A stretch of 62,642 nt of DNA, taken from Candidatus Magasanikbacteria bacterium CG11_big_fil_rev_8_21_14_0_20_39_34 (GTDB lineage Bacteria; Patescibacteriota; Patescibacteriia; Magasanikbacterales; UBA922). The position numbers and the translations under genes were made by a program. The first letter of the stretch is position 1. Every line of letters starts with the position of its first letter. The notes below the pieces were generated by a model. That model was not told the DNA's origin. It searched no databases and worked only from the letters and a program-made list of their open reading frames with translations. This document shows positions 1 through 8,120 of the stretch, one piece after another. The DNA is taken from NCBI GenBank assembly GCA_002787355.1, contig PCWN01000011.1, forward strand, positions 58,429 to 121,070, given 5' to 3'.

Positions 1-1
1 A

Positions 2-1177
2 CGTAACAAGCCACACGTAAACGTTGGTACTATTGGTCACGTAGACCACGGTAAAACAACTACTACAGCTGCAATTCTTGCAGTTGCAGGTGCACATGGT
101 TTAATCTCACAGGATAAAAAGTTTGAGGACATCGACTCAGCTCCAGAAGAGCGTGAGCGTGGTATTACCATCGCAACCGCCCATGTTGAGTATGAGACTG
201 AGAAGAGACACTATGCACACGTAGATTGTCCAGGTCATGCTGATTATGTAAAAAACATGATCACAGGTGCTGCACAAATGGATGGTGCTATTCTTGTAGT
301 TTCAGCTGCGGATGGTCCAATGCCTCAGACTCGTGAGCACATCTTGCTTGCTCGTCAGGTAGGTGTACCTTACATCGTAGTTTTCCTCAACAAAGTTGAC
401 ATGGTATCTGATCCAGAACTTGTTGAATTGGTAGAAGAAGAAATTCGTGATCTTTTGAACAAATACGAATTCCCAGGAGACACTACTCCAATTATTCGTG
501 GTTCAGCTCTTAAGGCCCTTGAAAACCCTTCAGATGCAGATGCTTCAAAGCCTATCTTGGATCTTTTGAACACTCTTGATGAATACATCCCAGAGCCAGT
601 TCGTGATTTGGATAAAGAATTCCTCATGCCTATTGAAGACGTTTTCTCAATTGAAGGACGTGGTACAGTAGTAACAGGAAGAATTGACCGTGGTATTGTG
701 AAAGTTGGTGACGAAATCTCTATCGTTGGTATGGGAGCAGAAGTTATGAAAACAACTGTTACCGGAGTAGAGATGTTTAACAAATCACTTCCACAAGGTC
801 AGGCTGGAGATAACGCAGGTATCCTTTTGCGTGGTACAAAGAAAGACGAAGTACAACGTGGTCAGGTTCTTGCAAAGACAGGATCTATTACTCCACATAC
901 TGAATTTGAAGCAGAAGTATACGCTCTTACCAAAGAAGAAGGTGGACGTCATAAACCATTCTTTAAGGGATATAAACCTCAATTCTACATCAGAACTACT
1001 GATGTAACCGGTGAGGTAGAACTTCCTGAAGGAACAGAAATGATGATGCCAGGAGATACAAATAACTTGAAGATCAAGCTTATTGTTCCTGTAGCTCTCG
1101 AAGAAAAAATGCGTTTTGCTATCCGTGAAGGTGGTAGAACCGTTGGAGCTGGAGTTGTAACAAAAATTATTAACTAG
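2..1177 (+). CDS. tuf: Elongation factor Tu, 5'-truncated by window edge
   Basis: EF-Tu carries aminoacyl-tRNA to the ribosome as a GTP complex. The frame is open from base 2, so the first few codons (about 8 residues) lie outside the window; 391 residues are visible against a usual 394-400. Seen: the P-loop GHVDHGKTT near the start, the DCPGH switch motif, the NKVD guanine-specificity motif, then the two beta-barrel domains ending with [10 protein letters not shown]. It is followed within 10 bases by a GC-rich hairpin and then rpsJ, the common tuf-rpsJ arrangement at the head of the S10 cluster. Identification is secure. Confidence 0.98.
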   Translation, partial: RNKPHVNVGTIGHVDHGKTTTTAAILAVAGAHGLISQDKKFEDIDSAPEERERGITIATAHVEYETEKRHYAHVDCPGHADYVKNMITGAAQMDGAILVVSAADGPMPQTREHILLARQVGVPYIVVFLNKVDMVSDPELVELVEEEIRDLLNKYEFPGDTTPIIRGSALKALENPSDADASKPILDLLNTLDEYIPEPVRDLDKEFLMPIEDVFSIEGRGTVVTGRIDRGIVKVGDEISIVGMGAEVMKTTVTGVEMFNKSLPQGQAGDNAGILLRGTKKDEVQRGQVLAKTGSITPHTEFEAEVYALTKEEGGRHKPFFKGYKPQFYIRTTDVTGEVELPEGTEMMMPGDTNNLKIKLIVPVALEEKMRFAIREGGRTVGAGVVTKIIN

Positions 1178-1185
1178 ACGCATTG

Positions 1186-1220
1186 GAGCGGGAGCCATTT
1201 GGCTCCTGCTCTTTGTTCTT
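1186..1220 (+). terminator. Hairpin between tuf and rpsJ
   Basis: GAGCGGGAGCC (1186-1196) pairs with GGCTCCTGCTC (1201-1211) around an ATTT loop, with one G-T pair, followed by TTTGTTCTTT. It looks like a leaky intrinsic terminator that would lower rpsJ transcription relative to tuf. Confidence 0.7.
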
Positions 1221-1239
1221 TAATTGTTCTTTTAATACT

Positions 1240-1593
1240 ATGGCTAAGACACAAACCATGTTGGCAGATGACCAACAACAAACAGCAGGACCAAAGGTAC
1301 GTATCAAAATTCGTGCATTTGATCACAAGATTATCGATGACGCAACCAAGACGATAATGGATACCGCAGAACGTAATAATGCCCAGGTGATTGGTCCAGT
1401 ACCACTTCCAACGAGCAAACAAAAGTTCAGCGTAAATCGTTCAACCTTTATCCACAAAACAGCAGCTGAACAATTTGAAATGCGTACTCATAAGAGACTC
1501 ATTGATATTATCAGCCCAAATTCAAAAACGATTGATGCTCTGATGAACCTGAACCTTCCAAGTGGAGTAGACGTGGAAATAAAGATGAACTAG
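1240..1593 (+). CDS. rpsJ: Small ribosomal subunit protein uS10
   Basis: uS10, 117 residues, part of the 30S head and also a NusG/NusB contact in antitermination. Seen: VRIKIRAFDHKIID near the N-terminus, the GPVPLPT motif and the C-terminal LNLPSGVDVEIKM. The frame is open from 1183, but homology starts after the ATG at 1240, which I take as the start; a roughly 15-residue polar N-terminal extension (MAKTQTMLADDQQQT) remains. It lies between tuf and a 470-base non-coding region, so it is cut off from the rest of the S10 operon by a terminator. Confidence 0.97.
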   Translation: MAKTQTMLADDQQQTAGPKVRIKIRAFDHKIIDDATKTIMDTAERNNAQVIGPVPLPTSKQKFSVNRSTFIHKTAAEQFEMRTHKRLIDIISPNSKTIDALMNLNLPSGVDVEIKMN

Positions 1594-1695
1594 TTGGTTG
1601 TATACCATTTTTGTTCAGAAGAATATACGAAAAAATTAGCCAAAGTATTTATAGAAGAATATTCGGGAGGAGTTTATCCCCTTTATGTGGATAAG

Positions 1696-1733
1696 ATCTG
1701 AATAATGCCGCTTGACAGGATTCAGATTTTTTT
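1696..1733 (+). terminator. Rho-independent terminator of tuf-rpsJ
   Basis: ATCTGAAT (1696-1703) pairs with ATTCAGAT (1720-1727), loop of 16, followed by a run of T to 1733. It is the innermost arm of the larger inverted repeat. The loop contains the -35 box of the next promoter. Confidence 0.75.
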
Positions 1734-1740
1734 ATAAAAT
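1712..1740 (+). promoter_or_regulatory. Promoter for the rplC operon, inside the terminator
   Basis: TTGACA (1712-1717), 17-base spacer, TAAAAT (1735-1740). The perfect -35 box sits in the loop of the rpsJ terminator and the -10 follows its T-run. Start would be near 1747, giving a leader of about 315 bases before rplC. Confidence 0.7.
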
Positions 1741-1746
1741 ATCCGC

Positions 1747-2064
1747 ACTAAAGAAAAAGGGGATAAATTTCATTCTCTTTCTTCTGAAGTTTCTTATCTT
1801 AGCACTTTATCAAATAAGATCCGTAGGGAGGCCAATAAAATAGGCTCGCAGTGAGTTGAAAAGACATATCTTTTTTACACGCTGTGAGCCGGTTTATTTG
1901 GAAGCTCTAAGTTCGGAAAACATTTGAGGCAAGCAGGATAGGTTGAGAAAAGCTTTCTAGTAGCACGATGTGCAAGAGCTAGAAGTGGGCTTGAAACTCT
2001 ACCAGTCTTCCAGTTCGCTTCTAGCTTTTAATTTACAAAAAAATACACACGACGATTGATCACT
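1747..2064 (+). ncRNA. Structured 5' leader of rplC, possible r-protein attenuator
   Basis: No open frame of note. A long hairpin spans 1834-1898: AATAAA..GGCTCGCAG pairs with CTGTGAGCC..TTTATT, with an inner AAAAGA/TCTTTT stem. Further on, TTCTAG (about 1956-1961) can pair with CTAGAA (about 1980-1985) around a small GCAC-GAT-GTGC hairpin, or the same AGCTAGAAG segment (1978-1986) can pair with CTTCTAGCT (2017-2025), followed by TTTTAATTT. The two states exclude each other, as in an antiterminator/terminator switch. I do not recognise it as any Rfam r-protein leader, RNase P, tmRNA or SRP RNA. Confidence 0.55.
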
Positions 2065-2856
2065 ATGAAGTTTATTCTTGGAACAAAATTAGGAATGACA
2101 CAGGTGTTTAGACAGGACGGTACCGTAGTTCCCGTTACACGTGTTCAGGCTGGTCCGTGTGTTGTTACACAGGTAAAAACAGCCAAAAAGGATGGTGTTG
2201 GTTCAGTACAGGTAGGTTTCGGAAGCCAGAAGAAGTTTCGTCTCAACAAAGCAATGAGAGGTCATCTTAAAGACCTTTCAAGTGTTCGTTTTATTCGTGA
2301 ATTTAGAACAGATCTTACAGATACTGGGCTTGAACGTGGGGATACCTTTACCGTAAAAGTATTTGCACCTGGAGATAAGGTTCAAGTTGTTGGAAAGTCA
2401 AAGGGAAAAGGTTTTCAGGGAGTTGTAAAACGTCATGGTTTTGCTGGAAGTCCTGCAACTCATGGTCACAAAGATCAGTTGAGAATGCCTGGTAGTATTG
2501 GTGCCGGTGGAGTGCAAAGAGTTTTCAAAGGAAAACGCATGGCAGGACACATGGGAGATGCACGTATCACTGTAAAGAATTTAGAAATTGTGGAAGTACA
2601 TGAAGATGCAGGAGAACTCTTGATTAAAGGTGCCGTTCCAGGTGCTCGTGGTAGCTTGTTGATCATCAGTAGTGATGAAGGTACTATGGAAGTGCAAAAA
2701 GAAACAGAAGCACCAGCACAAGAGGAAGTACAGGCTGAGCCAGAAATGCCTGCAAACGAAGATCAAAAGGAAGAATCAACCGTTTCCACTGAAGAAACTT
2801 CTGAAGCACCTGCTGCAGAAGAAAAAACAGAGGAAGAAAATAAGGATGTTCAATAA
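2065..2856 (+). CDS. rplC: Large ribosomal subunit protein uL3 with acidic tail
   Basis: uL3, an early 50S assembly protein near the peptidyl-transferase centre. Core residues 1 to about 205 show MKFILGTKLGMTQVF, the GKGFQGVVKRHGF loop and GSIGAGGVQRVFKGKRMAGHMG. A Glu/Ala/Pro/Lys-rich tail of about 60 residues follows that standard uL3 (about 205-210) lacks. The frame opens with a TTG at 2056, but the ATG at 2065 matches the family start. No Shine-Dalgarno is visible. It begins the operon after the long structured leader and ends 3 bases before rplD. Confidence 0.97.
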   Translation: MKFILGTKLGMTQVFRQDGTVVPVTRVQAGPCVVTQVKTAKKDGVGSVQVGFGSQKKFRLNKAMRGHLKDLSSVRFIREFRTDLTDTGLERGDTFTVKVFAPGDKVQVVGKSKGKGFQGVVKRHGFAGSPATHGHKDQLRMPGSIGAGGVQRVFKGKRMAGHMGDARITVKNLEIVEVHEDAGELLIKGAVPGARGSLLIISSDEGTMEVQKETEAPAQEEVQAEPEMPANEDQKEESTVSTEETSEAPAAEEKTEEENKDVQ

Positions 2857-2859
2857 AGT

Positions 2860-3486
2860 ATGGCAAGCGTAGACCTATACAACTTAGAAGGAAAAAAGAA
2901 TGGAAAGCTAGAAGTAGCAGATAAGGTTTTTGCTGCAAAGCTTAATCCAGATTTGGTTCACCAAGTGTATGTTGCCCTTGAGGCAAATGCTCGTCAACCA
3001 TGGGCAGATACAAAGGATAAATCTGAAGTTCGTGGTGGTGGAAAGAAGCCTTGGAAGCAAAAAGGAACTGGACGTGCCCGTCACGGATCAAGTCGTTCAC
3101 CAATCTGGAAAGGTGGTGGAGTTACTTTTGGACCACTTTCAATTCGAAACTACAAGAAAAAAGTAAACAAAAAAATGAATCGCCAAGCTGTTTCTATGTG
3201 TCTTTCTGATAAATTGATGCAAGAGAAAATGTTTGTACTTGAACAGTTGGTATCAAATGGAAAAACAAAAGAAATGGTAAAAATGCGATCATCTTTCCCA
3301 GGAGCTGGTAAATCAACATTGGTTATCACTTCTCAGGCAGATGATAATGTGTTTCTATCAACAAGAAACATTCAGAACCTTCACTTACAAAGTGCACAGG
3401 ATCTCAATGTGGTTGACCTTTTGCATCATCAGTATGTGATTGCTACACAAGATGCACTCAAGGTTTTGGAAAAAAGACTGAGCTAA
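2860..3486 (+). CDS. rplD: Large ribosomal subunit protein uL4
   Basis: uL4, 208 residues; its loop lines the exit tunnel, and in E. coli it is the autogenous regulator of the S10 operon. Seen: the loop region VRGGGKKPWKQKGTGRARHG followed by SPIWKGGGVTFGP, and the C-terminal Rossmann-like part with VVDLLHHQYVIATQDAL. ATG lies 3 bases after the rplC stop, so translation is probably coupled. If the leader ahead of rplC is regulatory, uL4 is the natural candidate ligand; that is inference. Confidence 0.97.
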   Translation: MASVDLYNLEGKKNGKLEVADKVFAAKLNPDLVHQVYVALEANARQPWADTKDKSEVRGGGKKPWKQKGTGRARHGSSRSPIWKGGGVTFGPLSIRNYKKKVNKKMNRQAVSMCLSDKLMQEKMFVLEQLVSNGKTKEMVKMRSSFPGAGKSTLVITSQADDNVFLSTRNIQNLHLQSAQDLNVVDLLHHQYVIATQDALKVLEKRLS

Positions 3487-3494
3487 TATAACAT

Positions 3495-3917
3495 ATGGGT
3501 ATTTTGAAGAAATTGACAAAAAATGAAACTGAAGAAAAGGTACAGGCTGAACCTCAGATTAAGGCTGCTTCACCAAGCAAAAAGAGCCCTTCAGATAAGC
3601 AAACAAAGACCCGTAAGACCGCAATTGGGATAAATGAGGCATATAGAATTTTAGTTCGACCATTGGTAAGTGAAAAAACAAATACACAGGAATCACAAGG
3701 AAAATACACATTCATTATCAGTCCAACAGCAAGTAAGGTAGAGGTAAAGAAAGCAGTACAGGCAGTATACGGAGTACTTCCTTCACGTGTGAATATTTCA
3801 AATGTTGAAGGAAAAAAAGTTCGATCAGGGAGATTTACTGGAAGACGTAATGATTATAAAAAGGCAATTGTTTCCGTTAAAAAAGGTGAACGTCTAGATA
3901 TTCACGCTGGACTCTAA
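3495..3917 (+). CDS. rplW: Large ribosomal subunit protein uL23 with basic N-terminal extension
   Basis: uL23, 140 residues, at the tunnel exit where SRP and trigger factor dock. The core (about residues 50-140) shows RILVRPLVSEKTN, YTFIISPTASKVEVKKAV and NVEGKKVRSGRFTGRRNDYKKA. The first ~48 residues are a Lys/Ser/Thr/Glu-rich low-complexity extension, while typical bacterial uL23 is about 95-100 residues. It starts 8 bases after rplD. Confidence 0.96.
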   Translation: MGILKKLTKNETEEKVQAEPQIKAASPSKKSPSDKQTKTRKTAIGINEAYRILVRPLVSEKTNTQESQGKYTFIISPTASKVEVKKAVQAVYGVLPSRVNISNVEGKKVRSGRFTGRRNDYKKAIVSVKKGERLDIHAGL

Positions 3918-3931
3918 ACCAAGATAAAGGT

Positions 3932-4777
3932 ATGGCAGTAAAAGTTTACAAACCAACAACACCGGGAAGACGTAAAGCAAGCGTTCAGGATTTTTCTGAT
4001 ATCACAAAACAGAAACCGGAAAAATCTTTAACGAAAAGATTGAACAACCATTCTGGAAGAAATAATACTGGAAAGATTACTGTTCGTCATCGTGGTGGTG
4101 GGGTAAAGCGTCTTTATCGAGTAGTGGACTTTAAGCGTCAGAAGTTTGATGTTCAAGCGGAAGTTATTGCTGTTGAGTACGATCCAAATAGAGGACCACG
4201 TATTGCTCTTATTCAGTACGAAGATGGTGAAAAAGCATACATTCTTGGATATGCAGGAGTGCAGGTTGGAGATAAAGTAATGTCATCACAACAAAAGATT
4301 GAGCCAACCCCTGGTTCCCGTATGCCATTAAATGAAATTCCACTTGGTTTGTTTGTCTACAATGTAGAACTCCAACCAGGTAATGGTGGTCAGATGGTAC
4401 GCGGAGCGGGTGCAGGAGCCCAATTGATGGTAATTGAAGGAAAGTTTGCGCAATTGAAGCTTCCATCTGGAGAGGTACGCCTTGTTTCAAAGGATTGTCT
4501 TGCAACGGTTGGAAAAGTTGGAAATGCAGATTTTGCACTGGTACGTTTAGGAAAAGCTGGAAGAAGAAGAAAGCTAGGATGGAGACCAACTGTTCGTGGT
4601 AAAGTAATGAACCCAGTTGATCACCCTCACGGAGGTGGAGAAGGAGCTTCAACCATTGGTTTGAAAGGTGGTCCAAAAACTCCATGGGGAAAGAAAGCAT
4701 TGGGAGTAAAGACTAGAAAGAAAGGGAAAGCAAGTGATAAGTTCATTGTACAAAGAAGAAAGAAAAAACGTAAGTAA
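3932..4777 (+). CDS. rplB: Large ribosomal subunit protein uL2
   Basis: uL2, 281 residues, close to the usual length; needed for subunit joining and peptidyl-transferase structure. Seen: RNNTGKITVRHRGGGVKRLYR, the zinc-independent middle SH3-like domain, and the signature GKVMNPVDHPHGGGEG with the conserved His near residue 230, ending in a basic RRKKKRK tail. It follows rplW by 14 bases. Confidence 0.98.
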   Translation: MAVKVYKPTTPGRRKASVQDFSDITKQKPEKSLTKRLNNHSGRNNTGKITVRHRGGGVKRLYRVVDFKRQKFDVQAEVIAVEYDPNRGPRIALIQYEDGEKAYILGYAGVQVGDKVMSSQQKIEPTPGSRMPLNEIPLGLFVYNVELQPGNGGQMVRGAGAGAQLMVIEGKFAQLKLPSGEVRLVSKDCLATVGKVGNADFALVRLGKAGRRRKLGWRPTVRGKVMNPVDHPHGGGEGASTIGLKGGPKTPWGKKALGVKTRKKGKASDKFIVQRRKKKRK

Positions 4778-4807
4778 TTCATATACCAAGTTACCAAATA
4801 AAAAAGT

Positions 4808-5089
4808 ATGTCTAGAAGTTTAAAAAAAGGACCTTACGTTGATCCAAAGCTGAGTAAAAAGGTACAAAAGGCAAAGGATGAGGGATCAACCAGTAAACCT
4901 ATTAAAACATGGGCCAGAGCCTCTACAATTGTTCCTGAAATGGTAGGTATGAAGTTTTTGGTGCATAATGGAAAGACATTTATTGAGGTAATCGTAGATG
5001 AAAATAAAGTTGGTCATAAGCTTGGTGAATTTTCTCCAACAAAGAAATTTATAAATCATGGAGGAAAGATGGCCAAAGGACAAAAATAA
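4808..5089 (+). CDS. rpsS: Small ribosomal subunit protein uS19
   Basis: uS19, 93 residues, standard length, in the 30S head. Seen: the opening [14 protein letters not shown], the central [14 protein letters not shown] and the C-terminal [13 protein letters not shown] signature. It lies 30 bases after rplB in the same orientation and is followed by rplV after 27 bases. Nothing unusual. Confidence 0.98.
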   Translation: MSRSLKKGPYVDPKLSKKVQKAKDEGSTSKPIKTWARASTIVPEMVGMKFLVHNGKTFIEVIVDENKVGHKLGEFSPTKKFINHGGKMAKGQK

Positions 5090-5116
5090 TTATACGTCTG
5101 AAAAGAAATTTCACAT

Positions 5117-5614
5117 ATGAACAATAGTGCTACTGCAAAATTAAGGAATTTGCGAATGAGTCCAAGAAAGGTACGCCTGATTGCTGGTCTTATTCGTGGA
5201 CGCAAGGTAACCGATGCATTGGTGCAACTTCAGTTTAGCCCAAAGGCAGCGGCTCGCCCTGTAAAAAAATTGCTTGATTCTGCGATAGCAAACGCTATGC
5301 ACAATCATAGCCTTAATATGGACAGCCTTGTGGTGAAGGAAATACGAGTAGACGAAGGAAAGACCCTCTACCGATGGATGCCACGAGCACTTGGACGTGC
5401 GACACCTTTGCGAAAGCGAATGTCTCATATAAGTTTGACCATTGAGGGTGAAATAGATGAAAGCAAAAAGAAGGAAAAAGTAAAAAAAGAAACAAAGAAA
5501 AAGTCAGTTGATACTTCTGTTGAAGAGGTAAAGGGAGAAAAGATGCCTGAGGAATCTCCAAAGAAGGCAAAAAAAACACCAGCAAAGAAAAAAGTTGAAA
5601 AATCAGAAAAATAA
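5117..5614 (+). CDS. rplV: Large ribosomal subunit protein uL22 with Lys/Glu-rich tail
   Basis: uL22, 165 residues. The core (about 1-112) shows LRMSPRKVRLIAGLIRG, the KLLDSAIANAMHN helix and the tunnel beta-hairpin with RWMPRALGRATPLRKR. A Lys/Glu/Pro-rich tail of about 50 residues follows, absent from typical 110-residue uL22. Similar charged tails sit on uL3, uL23 (N-terminal) and uS5 in this operon. Confidence 0.97.
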   Translation: MNNSATAKLRNLRMSPRKVRLIAGLIRGRKVTDALVQLQFSPKAAARPVKKLLDSAIANAMHNHSLNMDSLVVKEIRVDEGKTLYRWMPRALGRATPLRKRMSHISLTIEGEIDESKKKEKVKKETKKKSVDTSVEEVKGEKMPEESPKKAKKTPAKKKVEKSEK

Positions 5615-5639
5615 TTAGAAATTAGAAACTAAGAAATCT

Positions 5640-6377
5640 ATGGGTCACAAAGTCAACCCAAAAATTCACAGAATGCAGGTTATCTACAGTTGGGATTCGA
5701 AATGGTTTTCCAAGAAGGACTACGCAAAGTTTGCGCAGCAAGATGTTCAGATACGTAGATATATAAAACAAAAGTTTAAAGATGCTCACATTGATGCTAT
5801 CTGTGTTGAACGTGGACCAAAGAACATGACCGTGACTATTCTTGCGGCAAAACCAGGATTTATTATTGGACGTGGTGGACAAGGATTAGAAACTTTGAGA
5901 AAAGATCTGGAAAGAAAGTTTTTGCAAATGTCTTTGAAAGTGAAATTGAATATCAAAGAAGTAAAGAATCCATCTCTTTCTGCAGCTGTTATTGCGCAGA
6001 CTGTGAGTTCAGATATTGAAAAACGTATTCCATTCCGTCGTGTGATGAAGCAGGCCATTGATAGAGTAATGAAGGCTGGAGCACAAGGAGTGAAGGTTTG
6101 TATGTCTGGATGTTTGAATGGAGTAGAAATTTCACGTTCTGAGACCCTTTCTGCAGGAAAAATTCCTTTGATTACATTACGAAGTGATGTAGATTATGGA
6201 TACGTTTGGGCACACACCATATATGGTAAGATTGGTATCAAGGTTTGGATTTATAAGGGAATTGTATTTGGCAGAAAAGATCCTTTCACAGAAGATGTTG
6301 TAGATACAAGTAAAAAGAAGAGTTTTGAGCACTCAAACAGAGGGCCAAAGAGAAAACCAGAAACCAAAGAATCATAA
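5640..6377 (+). CDS. rpsC: Small ribosomal subunit protein uS3
   Basis: uS3, 245 residues, with the KH domain at the mRNA entry. Seen: MGHKVNPKIHRMQ at the start, the KH-type GXXG loop in FIIGRGGQGLETL, and the C-terminal domain with QGVKVCMSGCLNGVEISR and GIKVWIYKG. A charged tail follows residue ~215. It is 25 bases after rplV and 3 bases before rplP. Confidence 0.97.
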   Translation: MGHKVNPKIHRMQVIYSWDSKWFSKKDYAKFAQQDVQIRRYIKQKFKDAHIDAICVERGPKNMTVTILAAKPGFIIGRGGQGLETLRKDLERKFLQMSLKVKLNIKEVKNPSLSAAVIAQTVSSDIEKRIPFRRVMKQAIDRVMKAGAQGVKVCMSGCLNGVEISRSETLSAGKIPLITLRSDVDYGYVWAHTIYGKIGIKVWIYKGIVFGRKDPFTEDVVDTSKKKSFEHSNRGPKRKPETKES

Positions 6378-6380
6378 AAT

Positions 6381-6797
6381 ATGCTTTTACCAAAAAAAGT
6401 AAAACACAGAAAGTGGCATAAGCCCCGAAGAGGGAACAAGGGTATTGCAACACGTATCAATACGGTAGCTTTTGGAAGTCATGGAGTCGTTGCACTTGGG
6501 CATACTTGGATTACCTCACGTCAGATTGAAGCTGCTCGTCGTGTGCTTACACGTTACGTTCGTCGTGGTGGAAAAGTATGGATTCGAATTTTTCCAGATA
6601 GACCAGTAACCAAAAAAGGTTCTGAAGTTCCTATGGGAAAAGGAAAAGGTGCACCGGATCATTATGTTTGTACTATAAAACCAGGTACCGTAATGTTTGA
6701 AATCGGAGGTATTCCTGAGGATAAGGCAGTAGAAGCATTGAATCTTGCCGGATATAAGTTGCCTACAAAGGTAAAAGTTGTAAAGAAACATCTCTAA
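6381..6797 (+). CDS. rplP: Large ribosomal subunit protein uL16
   Basis: uL16, 138 residues, standard length, organising the A-site side of the 50S. Seen: [14 protein letters not shown] at the start, [20 protein letters not shown], and [19 protein letters not shown], the family signature. Its ATG is 3 bases after the rpsC stop, so translation is likely coupled. Confidence 0.98.
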   Translation: MLLPKKVKHRKWHKPRRGNKGIATRINTVAFGSHGVVALGHTWITSRQIEAARRVLTRYVRRGGKVWIRIFPDRPVTKKGSEVPMGKGKGAPDHYVCTIKPGTVMFEIGGIPEDKAVEALNLAGYKLPTKVKVVKKHL

Positions 6798-6805
6798 ATT
6801 ATTGT

Positions 6806-7024
6806 ATGGATTATACTGAAATCAGTCAAAAATCAACAGAACAACTTCATGATCTCCTCGCAGAACAACGAGAAGAGCTTCGTGAATTGAAGTTTAAGGT
6901 TGCAGAGAATCAACTTGCAGATGTTTCAAAGATTAAAAAAGTTAAAAAAACTATAGCACGAATTTTAACGGTGCTTAATAGTAAGGTTAGTCAGGGTACC
7001 TCTTCTGAGGAAGCTACTAACTAA
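6806..7024 (+). CDS. rpmC: Large ribosomal subunit protein uL29
   Basis: uL29, 72 residues, two helices near the tunnel exit beside uL23. Seen: the family pattern EQLHDLLAEQREELRELKFK and the second helix KIKKVKKTIARILTVLN. Position between rplP and rpsQ confirms the call. Confidence 0.95.
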   Translation: MDYTEISQKSTEQLHDLLAEQREELRELKFKVAENQLADVSKIKKVKKTIARILTVLNSKVSQGTSSEEATN

Positions 7025-7038
7025 GTGGAATACGAGAT

Positions 7039-7299
7039 ATGACCTCAAAAATGGAAACAACAAAACAACACAGACAGTTTGAAGGCGTGGTAGTCAGTGA
7101 TTCTGCGGAAAAAACTGTTAGTGTTCGTGTTGGTACAACAAAAATTCATCCAAAATACCGAAAGCAGTATCAGACCTACAGAAAATATGCTGTTCATGAT
7201 GAAAAGGGAGCTGCAAAGGTAGGAGATAAGGTGATTTTTGAGGAATGTCGACCAATAAGTAAAACAAAGCGTTGGAGACTTGTTAAAGTTGTTCAATAG
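7039..7299 (+). CDS. rpsQ: Small ribosomal subunit protein uS17
   Basis: uS17, 86 residues, OB-fold protein binding h11 of 16S rRNA. Seen: FEGVVVSDSAEKTVSV, the KYRKQYQTYRKYAVHDE region and VIFEECRPISKTKRWRLV. The ATG at 7039 is used here; a second ATG at 7051 is possible. It lies between rpmC and rplN with 14-base gaps. Confidence 0.96.
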   Translation: MTSKMETTKQHRQFEGVVVSDSAEKTVSVRVGTTKIHPKYRKQYQTYRKYAVHDEKGAAKVGDKVIFEECRPISKTKRWRLVKVVQ

Positions 7300-7312
7300 A
7301 AAATAAGACCAT

Positions 7313-7684
7313 ATGATTCAGCATTTGACCATCCTAAATGTAGCAGACAATAGTGGAGCGAAAAGCCTCAAGGTTATTCGTGTACTTGGTGGTTACAAAA
7401 AACGTTTTGCACGAATTGGTGATGTAATTACTTGTAGTGTGAAGGAAGCAGCCCCACGTGCAGGAGTGAAAAAAGGAGAGGTTGTTCATGCTGTTATTGT
7501 ACGTCAGAGAAAGGAGCTTCGTCGTCAGGATGGAACTTATATCCGTTTTGATGAGAATGCTGCCGTAGTAATAGATAAAAAATCAAAAGAACCGAAAGGA
7601 ACACGTATCTTTGGACCAATCGCTCGAGAACTTCGTGCAAAAGGATTCCAAAAAATTGTGAGCCTTGCACCGGAAGTATTGTAA
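7313..7684 (+). CDS. rplN: Large ribosomal subunit protein uL14
   Basis: uL14, 123 residues, standard length, forming an inter-subunit bridge. Seen: [20 protein letters not shown], the [20 protein letters not shown] segment and [11 protein letters not shown] near the end. It is followed by a 100-base gap that contains a strong hairpin rather than the usual short spacer to rplX. Confidence 0.98.
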   Translation: MIQHLTILNVADNSGAKSLKVIRVLGGYKKRFARIGDVITCSVKEAAPRAGVKKGEVVHAVIVRQRKELRRQDGTYIRFDENAAVVIDKKSKEPKGTRIFGPIARELRAKGFQKIVSLAPEVL

Positions 7685-7700
7685 ATAACTTGAAGGAAGT

Positions 7701-7752
7701 AGGTAGCGGGTGATAAAATAGACATAAATCTGTATTTTATCACCTGGGACCT
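7701..7752 (+). repeat. Hairpin between rplN and rplX
   Basis: GGTGATAAAATA (7709-7720) pairs perfectly with TATTTTATCACC (7733-7744); the outer AGGT/ACCT bases extend it. No T-run follows, so it is not a standard terminator. It may be a processing site or a relic of a palindromic element. Confidence 0.7.
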
Positions 7753-7784
7753 ATGACCTTAACACTAAGAACCTAAAAGAAGGT

Positions 7785-8105
7785 ATGAAAATTAAAACAG
7801 GTGACAAAGTAAAAGTTATCTCTGGAAAAGAGAAGGGAAAAACTGGAAAGGTGATTCAGGTTATTGTTCATGCTGAAAAAGGGAGAACATTTGTGATTGT
7901 TGAGGGTTTAAACATTATCAAGAGACATTTGAAAACAAGACGTGCAGGAGAGAAAGGGCAGATCTTGGAACTTGCAGGTCCTATGGATATTTCAAATGTT
8001 ATGCTTGTAGATCCTAAATCAAATAAATCAACTCGTGTTGGATATAAACATGAGGGGAAGACCAAAAAGCGTCTTGCCAAGGTAAACGGTGAACTGCTTG
8101 ACTAA
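7785..8105 (+). CDS. rplX: Large ribosomal subunit protein uL24
   Basis: uL24, 106 residues, an assembly initiator of the 50S. Seen: the KOW motif KIKTGDKVKVISGKEKGKTG at the N-terminus, NIIKRHLKTRRAGEKGQI and the DPKSNKSTRVGYKHEG segment. Start and length agree with the family. Confidence 0.97.
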   Translation: MKIKTGDKVKVISGKEKGKTGKVIQVIVHAEKGRTFVIVEGLNIIKRHLKTRRAGEKGQILELAGPMDISNVMLVDPKSNKSTRVGYKHEGKTKKRLAKVNGELLD

Positions 8106-8120
8106 GCTCAAAATCGAAAT

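Larger units (their letters stand above)
1614..1788 (+). repeat. Nested inverted repeats after rpsJ
   Basis: Several arms pair around a common centre: TTCAGAAGAA 1614-1623 with 1779-1788; TTTATCCCCTTT 1673-1684 with AAAGGGGATAAA 1756-1767 (12 of 12); TGTGGATA 1686-1693 with TATCCGCA 1740-1747 (one G-T pair); ATCTGAAT 1696-1703 with ATTCAGAT 1720-1727. As RNA this is one long interrupted stem. It could be an RNase III substrate, a transcription barrier or the relic of a small palindromic element. Confidence 0.7.

Noticed and set aside
1183-1239. Upstream start for uS10
   Set aside because: The extra codons run through the terminator hairpin after tuf and have no family match; the ATG at 1240 fits.
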